From Phlebiopsis flavidoalba (lineage: Eukaryota; Basidiomycota; Agaricomycetes; Polyporales; Phanerochaetaceae), in the NCBI GenBank assembly GCA_035772785.1, contig JAOCPU010000014.1, forward strand, positions 496,001 through 560,000: a DNA stretch of 64,000 nucleotides. Direction: 5' to 3'. The position numbers and the translations under genes were made by a program. Shown here in pieces: positions 22,880-33,849 of this stretch (position 1 is the first letter of the stretch; every line of letters begins with the position of its first letter). The notes under the pieces were generated by a model. The model had not been told where the DNA came from, did no database searches, and saw only the letters and a program-made list of their open reading frames with translations.

Positions 22880-25550
22880 TCTTGCCCTTGGCCTCCCGTT
22901 TCTGCTTCGCCCTTTTGGTCGGCCGAGGTTTCTGAGCCGGTTCCGGCTCTGGCTGCCGAGTCTTCGCCATCCTTTCGTTTCTGGCATGAGACTTTAGAAG
23001 ATGGGCCCCATTTCGAGAAGTCTTGCGACGCAAAGTAAGTCATCCCAGAGCCACTAGCTAGAGAGAGATTGCGCGTCCATTTTTTTTATTCTTCCGCAGG
23101 CGACGTATACGTCACAATCACAGCAGCGTGCTCGCTGTTGGTGATGGGTGGAAACTTGTCTGCAACAATGTACGTACCCGCAGCCATCCTGGTTGGGAGC
23201 GAGAGCATGGTCGAATTTTCCTAGCCACCATTCGGGATTGCTGAGATCCTGACGGGATTGTTTATAGTCGTCCGCCGGTCTCCCGATCTCCGACATAGTC
23301 TTGTACGAGATGTGCAGGTGACCACTTGACAATGAGCTCGCGAAGAAGTGCGTGCAAAGGTGGACAGTCAAACGAGACCTTCACAAGCTTGTTGCACGAG
23401 AGAACTTCTCTCTTCTTGTCCCCTTCCGTTCGTAGTGACCTCGTACTCAGGAGAGATGACATCACACTTCTGATCAAGAGAGGTCATTCTTTGCAACGAG
23501 GAATTGCGTGGAGCTATTGTGCTTGCGTCATGTAATGAAGAACGAAAGTAGATGAAACCCAGAAAAAACCGACTGCTCGAGGTCGTCCAATGAGCTCATG
23601 TTCGACGCGTTCGCCCATGAGGAGTTCTATCCCGGCAAATTGCCACGTTGTCTAAGTAAATATTCATATATCAGCTCGGGTAAAGGAATAGCGTACTTCG
23701 CTAGAGTCCTTACACTGAAGAAGGGCGCATGATCTCCCAACTAGGCTAGTCATACGCTCCAGCGTGGTCCCAGTCATTCAAGATGCCTTGAACTGTCCCA
23801 TCCGCCGGTTTTGACAAACATGACGTTAGAAAGGGTAACGTCGCGATGTTTGATACCGGCTTTTCGGAGGCATCCTTGATACCTACCATTGGCAATGAGC
23901 AGACAACGCATACATGAATAAAATCCTACCGACTGCATTAATAGGCACTTACATTGAATCACAGCTCTCGAACCTTGACCATCTGCTCGGAACTCTCTAG
24001 ACCATCTAGACTGCACGCCAATTTTTTTGTACCACACGGCCTGTGGGTGTACTTTCGAATGTCTGGACTGTGGGGCGCAAGGCTCTCCACTGGAAAATCC
24101 GGAATCAGAGTTGCTTGAGGAGATCCAGCTTCATCTCGCACGAGTCCACCACAGATAGGAACCAGTACAAACTTGTTTCCTGCGTACTTCCAGAGTCTGA
24201 TATGGTTTCGAGCTCCGCCAGGAGTGTTCTCGTGGGAGATCCCACCAAGTGTCTTGTCATGAATAGAAGCTCTTTGTCCTGACAAGTCATACGCAAGATA
24301 AGATCGCGTTCCTCGGCCAGTCGCCGCACAAGTAGCATGAAACGGTGCTCCGATGAGGAACTCCCGCACAGGGCCTTGACCGCCTTTTTTTCTGTCCTGA
24401 AGTCAGAGTTGACGTGTACTTTGCAAACTGGATAATGTTGGTCCTTAGTATGTTTAGCGAGAGTCCCTGCGATGCCAGCAGGCACGCTGATTGTATCCTT
24501 TCGATCAGTCCGAGTTTTCGGTCCCGAATTATGTCTATGGCGCCCAAAAACGCCTCCTTCTCATCAAATAGTGTGTGGCCATACTGACAGTGTTGTCCCA
24601 GCCACGCTGCTTCTCGGACGCATGAGCGAATCGCCACAGGAAGTTCATGGGGGGAGAAAAAATCAAAGCACTTCGGGGTATTTGATTATATCAAATGCTT
24701 CCGTTACGATAGCGCCTGCTCGATCCCAGTAGATGAGCCTGGCATAGCGAGAGACGACAACGACTTGATACAAAAAGCGACGGGGCTGATGTTTGAACTG
24801 TCGATCGGCGTACATAGCCATCTGACCGCGTGTGCCTTCGCGCGCCTTCGCTGGTAGTCTCGAATAGGGATTGGGGATAACCTCCGGCTCGTAAGCATCG
24901 TCGAATGGGTCGGCGGTGTTATTGAACTATCACACTCGATACACAGAGCAGTGTTGATGTCGTCGTATGGTTCCTGATGAGTGCCATGTGTTCTAGACTG
25001 CCGTGTAGTCTCCGGAAGAGCTATGCGCATTCCTATGTCCGGTCGTAGCTTGTCAGATGATACCACCCGTTCTGTGCATCTGCGGATATGACGAATTCTA
25101 CAGCTTCTGGAAATTCTGCCGCCTTAAGACCCTCTAACTATATAGATGTCAATTGCGGGTGCTACGTTGAATGACAGATTGTATAGCGCACTCACAAAGG
25201 GCTCATACATGTCGCACTCTTTCCGTGCTTCCTTTAATCGTTCAAAGTTCGCGCGCGGAGCCTTCTTGCTGCCCCGAGGGAGACTTGATCTTCAGGAAAT
25301 CGGGTTTGTCGACAAATGTAGATGGTTTCACGGGCCCACGCAGTGGCCTCTGACGACTGTGGCGTATTCAAGTCGAGTTTCCATAGCCTTCTCTTCGTTC
25401 ACTCTCATAACCAGTCACCCGTCGCCCCTTGACAGGTGTAGATGTTATTGGCACGAGCTTGGACATGACTATTTGACAGGTCGAGGATGTGTCAAGGCAA
25501 GTGGTAAGCGGAAAGATCATGAAGGCTCTCGTGAACGGAGGTTTCTTCAA
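22880..25550 (-). pseudogene. FunK1 kinase copy F5, most complete copy
   Basis: The minus strand carries nearly the whole family layout: FERLKEARKECDMYEPFVSA (about 25195-25255), FISADAQNGWYHLTS-like DNA (about 25040-25090), DIGMRIALPET (about 25030), an acidic stretch then AREGTRGQMAMYADRQFK (about 24800-24860), YQVVVVSRYARLIYWDRAGAIV (about 24700-24770), AYDLSGQRASI (about 24270), PICGGLVRDEAGSPQATL (about 24085-24160), KHRDVTLSNVMFVKTGG (about 23800-23855), FAGIELL and an ELI..LEAVGFFWV segment (about 23560-23650), LSNPEWW (about 23220) and a Lys/Arg-rich C-terminal tail (about 22880-22980). Catalytic His-Arg-Asp is intact. Only a few shifts and one stop after KYPEVL interrupt it, so this may be a functional gene with introns and consensus errors. 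Confidence 0.7.
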
Positions 25551-26189
25551 TCGGTTTGTTTGTAGCTATGTACACCCCGAGCCCCGGACGGTGGGCCTAT
25601 GCTGTCCTCGTGGCGCAAAGCAGGTGCTGACATTAGCGCCATGTGTGTAACAACTTGCTACGCACTGGAAAATCACTTGCCGCAAGTGTCGAGGTTCAAT
25701 GAATTTCTCTGTGTTGACATATCAGCCAATATTAGTAGCCTAGGAGAGGGTTCAAAGTTGGTACCTGGGTCAAGTACTCGAAATCAACGACTGGTCTTTA
25801 CCGAAGAATATCAGAAGTTGGCATGGTTTTCGTGTAGTATCGATCGGCACATACCTCTGTGTCATCCATTTTCTACGCGTAAATACGGACCGATGTAGGT
25901 AGCATCAGCAGACGATGTCGAGACAAAAATGTGCTAGTACTTTTGACTGGTAGTGAGGAGAGTAGCTGGCGCTGAGACCACTTACGTGACCCAGTATTGA
26001 TCGATATTGATCAACTTGTACGCGTCACATACTCACTCGTAATATAGGTTAACACTAGACCAGTCATCATGCATCATCATGACGCTACGGATTCTGCGTT
26101 GGATGTGTCGCTATGATGCACATCCCTTGCACCACACATCATGATGCCACATGCTTGAGGAAAAAATCACCTAGTACAGCATTTTAGTA
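25551..26189. other. Stretch with no recognisable gene
   Basis: 5' side of kinase F5. Around 26060-26160 the sequence is rich in short CATCATG/CATGATG repeats on both strands. ATTGATCGATATTGATCAA at about 25995-26013 is partly palindromic. No coding feature supported. Confidence 0.3.
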
Positions 26190-26345
26190 CTTGCAAGAGG
26201 CGCAACCTCGAGAAAGTCAAGGCACCACCGGACACTATCGACTTTGAGGTAGGTCGCGCCTTGACTGCCCTTGGTGTGAGATAAAGTGCTCAACTAACTG
26301 CCTCAGGGCCCAGGCCTGATTTCATGATAGTGAAGGTATCGAGCT
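26190..26345 (+). pseudogene. Detached fragment of an M1 aminopeptidase gene
   Basis: Nucleotide-level similarity to 18085-18215 of aminopeptidase copy A: both contain GAGAAAGTCAAGGCA, a short gap, GACACTAT(T/C)GACT, then GCGCCTT(A/G)ACT, AAGTGCTCAA and GGTA(C/T)CGAGCTGCC in the same order. The similarity spans an exon end (EKVKA..DTID) and the following intron into the next exon. It is therefore a genomic (not retro-copied) fragment. No zinc site or flanking exons are present, so it cannot encode an enzyme. Confidence 0.65.
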
Positions 26346-27300
26346 GGCCTCATCTCGGCGACCTCCAACCTCCAACCGCTGAGATCCGCTTGCGCTTCTG
26401 TGAGGTTGCCCTCTTCGACACATGGCCAGAGCCGGCCATAGGCATTTCGCGTATGATGTACTCAAGTGGGTCGTGGGCGGCGGCGGCATCCCGGGAGACC
26501 GTCGATCATCCGAGTGGTCGCATGGAGTTCCGTAGCATTCCGTAGACCGATATTCAGAAGAAGGTATAGGACCACGGCGCTGCTGTCGAGGGACGTTTGT
26601 GAATAACCAGATGTCTTCCATTCTACTGCGCAGAAGCTCATCGATAAGTGAGTGATCAACAGGACTTGAAGTCCAGTTGATGGATGCTAAAGTGAACCTA
26701 TTGATAATCCGAGTCAATAAGACCTCAGCTTAGCGTAGAGTCCGAACTTCGAACGACGAACGCCATGCGAAATAAATCCAGCGGACTTGTATAAAAAAAA
26801 CCCGAGGGAACACACACGCATTGGGTACCAGTTGTCGGAATAGCGATAACAACAGAAGTCACAGGAATGCAGTCGTATTGGAGTAAAATGACACGGTCAC
26901 ATGACCTCATTGTCCCCTACTTACCAAGTCACTCAAAATTACTTATTCTTCCTTCACAATGGGCGGCGTCCTTAGACCTATCGCGCGTGCCCGCGCGCGA
27001 GGTCGCAGCTTTTTCCGCGTTACCTCTAAGGCTCTACCTCATCTCACCTCACTCGCTCTTAGAAACAGCCTGTAACGGGGGAAGAAAGCGATCATTCAGA
27101 ACGTCATTTGTCTTTGGTCATCTGCATCTAGTCTGCCTCGCGCGATATAGTGCTCGCCAAGGATTATCAACGCTGTGGCCAATCCTTTGCCTGAACGCTC
27201 TAATCCTTACCTTTCCCCAAGCCGTAGATTCTCTAATCCCGTCGTATCATCTCCGGAACATCTCCATCTACTTTTCAGGAAAACCAACCTTACACCGATC
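26346..27300. other. Stretch with no recognisable gene
   Basis: Frames of 131 (-, 26322-26717) and 174 (+, 26867-27391) codons overlap other phases and match no family. The last 100 bases before 27300 are pyrimidine-rich on the plus strand and probably form the leader of kinase F6. Confidence 0.3.
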
Positions 27301-29990
27301 ATGCCAGACTCGGGCGACGGACACTTCGTGGGCGCGACACGCCTCCTCAACTTTTTCCTCGACAGCTTCATGCGTCTCGCTCGAGACTTGACTCCTGCCT
27401 TTTCGCCGCCATCAGCGGATTTCTCCAAGGTTCTACTGTCGGACCTCAATTGATACCATGTGCGGTTCCATTGTGGGTTTATGTGCTCGCGTTCTGGCAA
27501 TATCTTAACCTGACTTGAGTTTAGATCAAGACTGTAGACGTCGCAGAGCTGCTGCCCAGATATCCAATTATACAGAGCAAAAAACAACACGTGTACGAGA
27601 ACAACAAGACAATCTGGACCACTACTACACGCCTCGCTATACCTGAAGCAGCTATTGCGGTGACGAGATAGAAGTTCCACTCGCCAAAATCAGGCACTGT
27701 GCTTGTCCTGCCATCGCTGTACGCAAGACTGGCCACAAAGAAAGGCCACACAAAAGCGAGCGGCAAACCTCGAATCACAAAAGGAAAACCGGGAGGGGAT
27801 ATTATACTACGATTTTTGCGAAAAATCTGCTTGATATCGAGTGTGGTCGGTGCATGATGTCGATGCGGATCCCTTCGAAGGATCCCCCAGAGGCTGACCC
27901 CTCTTCGTCGCGCGAGGGAACTTTAAGTCCCCATCTTCGCACTATTTTCTCCGAGGTCGGCTCAAGACAGAACACCACTGGAAGCTGATGCGGAGCGCAG
28001 ACCCCAATTCATCATCATTCTCCTTTCCCTCGTCGTTGGGTGTTTTCACTCTCCCCCCGCTGGACCTTCTGACGCCCCAGATCGCCATCGAATTCGGTTA
28101 TGATGAAGGGAGCCTGCGACCGGAAAACCCCACTAGTCAAAAGAGCGAGACCTGACGACTGTCGTGTGACCGGTGTCAGTTTCTTCGGGGTGGCTTCTCA
28201 GTACTACACTTCCTTTGAACGGCCACTGCACCGCACCAAAATCGTAGAAGCAACGGTCTTCCGTACTCGACTTTGTGGCACATGCTCGTGCCGAGTACAC
28301 ACGACAAACACCGTTTGTTCCTGTTCCGGGTGTTCTCGTTCACCGCTTCGCCCGTCTCATACGCTGGGATCGCCTCCGGTGCTGTAGTGACCGAAAACGA
28401 TTCGACTACGTGGAAAATCCTGGCATCCTAGCTGAATTCCTCTCGGCGCTTTAATCAATCACACATGAACGCTGAAGAGCGAGGATTTGACCCTACAGTG
28501 TGACTCTCGCAAGCCCGAAAAGAGAGATTACGGTCCCGAAACCGCAGTCGGCGCATTTCTGAGCGACATGAAGGGGCCGATCATACCATTAAGAAATCGA
28601 CACGTATACTTCCGGGGGCGGACACGGAAAGCTCTCTCGACAACTCAAACTCATATCCGACTTGGAAAGTCTCTGTGGCAAACCCGGAAAAACCGGTGAG
28701 GAGACCCGAGCTCATCACCCGTCGGGCCGTTCTCCGCAAGCTCTTCTTTCTACGGGCGCGCGACTCGTGCGTACGTCGCCTACGACCTCAAGACTGGCCA
28801 TCTACTTTGCTTGAAGGAACACATGGCGCAAAAGGTAACACTGGGATGCAACCAGAATTGGAAACATACCAGGTTTTGAAACGATTCGATGTGCCTCACA
28901 TTGCCGACGTGCTTTACGGAGGTGACGTTCGGAGAGCCGACCAGCCGCCTCAAGAAACATTGACCCAGAAGTTTGCACGAGAAGGAAGTACGAATGGCGA
29001 ATTACGACGTCAATCGCGCGGAAAAAGCACGTACACCATCGCCTCGTTCAGGAAATCGTTCGTACCCTCTAGACAATGTCAAAGATGAGAAGGAGTTTGT
29101 ACAAGTACTTCATGATGTTCTAGGCGGTATGCGAATCCCGATGATGACTCGTGTTGACAATGCTGACCGTAGATTAACAGCCATTGACAAGACTTATCAT
29201 GCCGCTGGAATACTGCATCGTTGTGATATCAGCTACGGCAACGTTATGGTCACTGCCGACGGCCGAGGTATCCTCAACGACTCGGGACCACGCGGGTACG
29301 AAGGACAACCTAGCTCGCGGCATCGTAAGTGAGCAAATGTCACAGATTTCAGTCCCTCATCATTTGTCATCTTAGGGCACATGGGCTTTTATGTCTGTTG
29401 CGCTCCTACAGGACCCAGAGAAACTACACAATCTGTTCGACGACCTCGAGTCTGTGTTCTGGGTTCTGGTGTACAGCACAGTTAGCAAGTTCCTTCGACC
29501 GCAAAGTCGCTTCAATACGTCAATATTCGACGAGGAAGGCGTAGACGGCAACGGCCGGTCGGTAGGCGGCAAGGGAAAATTCGCCAGCCTCTCCTCTGGG
29601 CTATTCGCTGGCGCTCAGTTCACGTTGCCCTACGCTCCAGTTGTTAGTGCAGGACTGCGCGGCGTCCTGGCTACAATGTGTCATTGCCACCACGGCTGAC
29701 CGCGGAGTGCTTACAGACGGCATGAGAGAGAGCCCCGAGAAGACTCTCGATCTGGCAAAGCACCCGGCTTTCTGGCAAAAGAAGTTTGCGCTCGCCTCTA
29801 GAATGAACTTGGACGTGCTGTGAACACCATTCGTCTTGCGGCGACCAGTAAGAACAGCCCATCCTATCGCAAAGACCCAGTCGCTACACACAGAGGGTCG
29901 CAAACGTTTGCTCAGTGCTCGTGGGGGCCAACGATGCTTGGTCTCCGAAGAAAATCTCACAGAGCCACGACGCTCTAAAAGAAATCAAGT
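27301..29990 (+). pseudogene. FunK1 kinase copy F6, nearly full length, frame-disrupted
   Basis: It begins at ATG 27301 with a segment containing LLNFFLDSF, similar to the FLDSF segment of F3. CCAGATATCCAATTATACAG (PDIQLYR, about 27555) parallels F4, then DVDADPFEGSP (about 27860), RFARLIRWDR-encoding DNA (about 28340-28370), FDYVENPGILAEFLS (about 28397-28450), an acidic/Pro stretch, DVPHIADVLYGGDV (about 28888-28930), AGILHRCDISYGNVMVTADGRG (about 29204-29268), NDSGPRG, MSVALLQDPEK and DDLESVFWVLVYSTV (about 29390-29485), and a tail with EPRRSKRNQ (about 29963). In the catalytic loop the track reads HRCDI, one residue more than HRDI; this is an extra codon or an indel pair. Several other shifts occur. 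Confidence 0.65.
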
Positions 29991-30399
29991 TACTCTGAGG
30001 ACAGGCACTTGCACCCGCCGTTCTATATCTCTATCTTCTTTAATGAATTCTATACTCATTTCAACATTATCTCACAATCCGTTCTCTTGATAATGGAACA
30101 CCCTTTCCATGCTCCCTTTCAAGATCGCAGTTGATTACACAGATTGATGCAGTGGAGCGTCAGATCTATAAAACGTTGCACAGGTGCAGTGGCGCCAATG
30201 GGCTCTCGAAAGGACACAATATTGCCATAGAGAAACTCTCGATACAGTAAGCAGATACGTGATTCCCTGCATTTTCACTTGTCAACAGTAGAGGAAGATT
30301 CAGACTTGGGCTGGATCTTCTCGGATACCCCCTCTGAGTACTGTGTTGATTTATAGCATCGGTTTCTTCCTATCGATCCGCGCTTTCTTTGTCAGTGGT
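29991..30399. other. Tail-to-tail interval between kinases F6 and F7
   Basis: No gene recognised. Short frames only. It would hold both 3' ends. Confidence 0.3.
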
Positions 30400-32480
30400 C
30401 CGTCTGTTGAGGGTACACCTGTCTCAGAAGACGGCTGTTGGTTATCCTTGGTACTTCCCTGAGTGATACACGCGACATCCTGCGTGCGGCGAACACTGCT
30501 GAAGGTACCAGAGCCTCACGCAGCTCTTCCCGTACCACGAGAGATTGATTGATCTTCGAAATTGAGCGTTGCTGCGTTCTTGGACATAGAAGACATGGCA
30601 AGAGAATAACACATTTGATGTGCAGTTTTTTTCCGGGAGATTTGTCTGGAAACAATGTCGTGAGGCAGCCAGCTGGGATCCGGCGAGAGCCTTCTCTGAG
30701 TTTTGCTGCTAGCCAAGAAGGATTCTCAAGATCTTTCCCAGGCATTTTCTGATTGTCGTCCAGTTTTATAGCCAGGAAACGTTTTTTGAGCAAAGCTCGG
30801 TTTGAGGTAATATTGCGCCCAGGTGTTGGCAAGGTCCGCGATCAGTTTTTTTTTTCAGAGGTGCACAGCCCGAACACGAACTTCGACAGATCGAAAGATG
30901 TCCAGCAAGTTTTTCTTTACAGAGCCTCCGGTCCAATAGATCCCATTGAAGTGAGAGTTGTCATCTTGTTCGATGTTCACTTGAGGAGCACGGTGGTCGA
31001 ATAGGTGTGTGTCGTTAAGTATGTTGGAATTCGTATGCTTGCAGTGATGCAAGGCAAAATAGACGAGAACCCAGAAAAATGGCTTCCAGATCGTGGATGA
31101 GCTTGTAGCTTACACCCATACCACTTTCCAGAAGCTCTATGGACATAATAAATGCCATGTAGTCTGAATTAGAAATGTCCGTAGATCATCAGAATTGTAG
31201 AAGAATGAACATGACTCAAAATGGACATACGCTAAAGAATGCGACACGATCACCCGGGGACCTGTTCGTTACTTGCGGCGTTGGGTCCCAGTCATTGAGT
31301 ATTCCTTGTACTTGCCCTTTGACACGAAGGAACATTATGTTCGACACTGTTATATCCCGATGTAACAATGTTGGCCTTACGACTCGCCTGTTCAACACCT
31401 GCGACGGAGTCAAGACTGAGGAATCAGCGAGCATGAATGAGTGATAAAGTGCAAGCGCCCACATTCTACAACATGTAGAAGTACTTGAGTGTAGCTTTTG
31501 CAAGCCCTTTAAGAATTTAATCCCCTCAGGTCATACGCATGCGAGTTCTTGAGAACCAGCCGCATATGGACGTCATCCACGCGTCGAAGCGCCGTGTGGC
31601 GTAGGATGTATGGTTGCTTCGAAGTCTTGACTTGTGGTAGTGTGGTGGCACACCCGCCACACCGTCTCGCACCAATCCACCAACACACAGGAGACAGTAC
31701 ATGGGCCTTTTGCGTGGTTCTATGCCAACTAGTCTCGAGGATTTTGTAGGGCCTTCGGTCCTCTTGTAGGGAATTTGGGATATGAAGGGGAGGAGTCCAT
31801 GTAGCGTTCGATAGGGAATCTTCATGACCTTTATCGTCCAAGCCGATCAAGCAGAGATATGTTCTTGGTCCCCACGTCCAGAGTATATTGGAGGGCAAAG
31901 GGCTGTGACGTGCTGGGGGGCCGATCGAGATACTTTTCGGCTATTCCATATTTCAATCTTCAAAGCCACGAATGGCGGATCGTCCTTTGAAGCAAGTGGC
32001 CACACGGACCTTCAAGGACCGGATAACCGGCGTACCTCCGCTCGGAACGACCCCAGGAATTTCAGCGCAAGTTCAGCTGTATGCTAGGAGCATTTACGGA
32101 TCCATTGCTCAGGACCCGTGCGCGAATTGTGTTTTAGCATTCGAGAAAATGTCTTCTGGTCGTTGGCCGCCGATGCTGCAACTGCGCGAAGTGTCGCGCT
32201 CCCATCCTGTTGGGCTGTCCGTGGACCGTAGCGCAAACTCCATCAAAACAATTGGAAATGATTTCAGGCGTTGCTTCCAGGATAATTGAAATGCTCTCGT
32301 AGAGGGCAGCCACCAGGCCCTATCCCAGTAAGATGAAACCGGCCAAAAAATACCCGTATGATGGAGTTCAGCTTTGAAAGAAATAGATTCCTGGGCTGAT
32401 GTTTGAACTGCATTTCGGAATACATGGCTTAGCTGTCCTAGTAGTTGTTCCGGGCACCAGAGATAGTGGCCTTCAAACAA
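30400..32480 (-). pseudogene. FunK1 kinase copy F7, frame-disrupted
   Basis: Minus-strand motifs include a GQLSHVFRNAVQTSAQ segment like the GQI..YA..VF strand (about 32400-32450), TYLCLIGLDDKGHEDS (about 31800-31850), a GGVCHHTTT region (about 31640), LVLKNSHAYDLRGL (about 31515-31570), LLHRDITVSNIMFLRVKGQVQG (about 31305-31370), ILNDWDPTPQVTNRSPGDR (about 31250-31305), ELLESGMGVSYKLIHDLEA (about 31085-31145), YFALHHCKHTNSN (about 31020-31065) and a C-terminal LENPSWLAAKL (about 30695-30730) comparable with LSNPEWW of F5. The HRD loop and Asp are intact. It is convergent with F6. Frameshifts separate most segments, and the N-terminus beyond 32480 is not recognised. Confidence 0.65.
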
Positions 32481-33849
32481 CCTCCTTCCCCCGTTCCTTA
32501 CCGTCCTTCCTAACTTGGGATCCGGGAGTCCCTTTCGGAGTTACTCGTCCCTCGAAAAGGGTCGTTTCTGTGTTGTTTGTACTTCACTTCAATGCATGTG
32601 CCCGTATGGAATTACATCGAATTTAGCCATGTTACGGTAGGCGTGTGTCCGGTCAAGTATCAGTTCTTTCTTTTGTTCCCTGCTGGTAAAGGTATTACGC
32701 ATGCCAACTGTCCTGAACCGCAAAGAATCTCCCTTTGATCGATTAAGCTCGTCCCTGCTGCAGGAGACTATAGATATTCGGACCGACCGACGCGGGGAGG
32801 AGTGGGGAACTCAATTGGGCCTAAAGGCTTTCGACCTCTTGTGGACAAAGTTGTGGAGCAAGAATCCGAGTCTTTTTCGAGACGACCACGATTTTGCCAC
32901 CACAGTCGACTCACTCTTAAATTGGCTTTGTACATCTCTCTTTATCATTCTTTTAAAAAAAGAAAAAAAAAAAACACTTTTCAGGGCTTTCAAAATTGAA
33001 GTGGCAGGTAACCTACTCCTCTTCGCCTCACGAGGGGCACCAGGAAACGGGGGAGAAGTGAAGGAAAGGATTGAACGAAACTCGTACCTGGATCTCATAC
33101 CACTGCGTTTGGGGGGGACCACGTGGGGATCCGAATCAACATTGCGTCGGCAAATGTTCGACCGGACGCGATTCCTGCGTGCAGCCGTTCTGTGTTGCTC
33201 GGTGCTTCCGGAACCGGGAAACCTGTAGTTAAATCCGATCCTCAAGACGGTTGTTTGGAGAGGGAGAGGATAGCACTCTTTTTTCGGTTTTTCGAAAGCA
33301 TAAGGAAAGGAAAAGAAACCACGGGGAATGTCTAGTTGCGTGTGATAGTCGGTAATTGGCTTAGCCGACGGTGAAAGAGGTTTTTGATTAGTGCCACTGT
33401 GTTCCAAAGGCAACATCTCACCCCAACATGCTGGCCAACGCCTCAATGTTAGGGCCACCAATTGGTCACCAGACCTGTGGAATCATTCGAATTCAACCAA
33501 GCCCGATTGGTTAGTCGAGGAGGATGGACTCATGGACAAAGCTAACATCTGTCTAATTAACGTTGCGAGCACCAAATTGGTCATTGTACCGGTCTGAGTC
33601 TCCATCCCGCTCTAAGAGTCTCTACATCCAGACGATGTGTGACACCACCTGCGGTCACTATGTCACCGGCTTACACACTCACGCACAACATGTTCCCACG
33701 CCACTTTAAAGCCGGAGGGGCCTGCTGTCGTGCAAGCACGTCGGCATTCCTACATGGACACGACCTTGGGTCGTGAGTGAGAGAATTAAATACCTGGCTT
33801 GAAGCGCTTGACAATAGCGGGTGAGGATAGTAACTTTCTCTGGCCCAAA
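32481..33849. other. Unassigned stretch with long overlapping open frames
   Basis: A 175-codon plus frame (32701-33228) and a 216-codon minus frame (32811-33461) overlap. Neither matches a family I recognise, and both run through an A-rich tract (32955-32975) that would encode a Lys run or a Phe run. The minus frame lies where the N-terminus of kinase F7 would be, but no F7-type motif is visible. Confidence 0.25.

Noticed and set aside
26060..26160. CATGATG-rich stretch as a CRISPR-like or satellite array
   Set aside because: Units are short, irregular and on both strands, with no regular spacing. CRISPR arrays are also not expected in a fungal nuclear genome.
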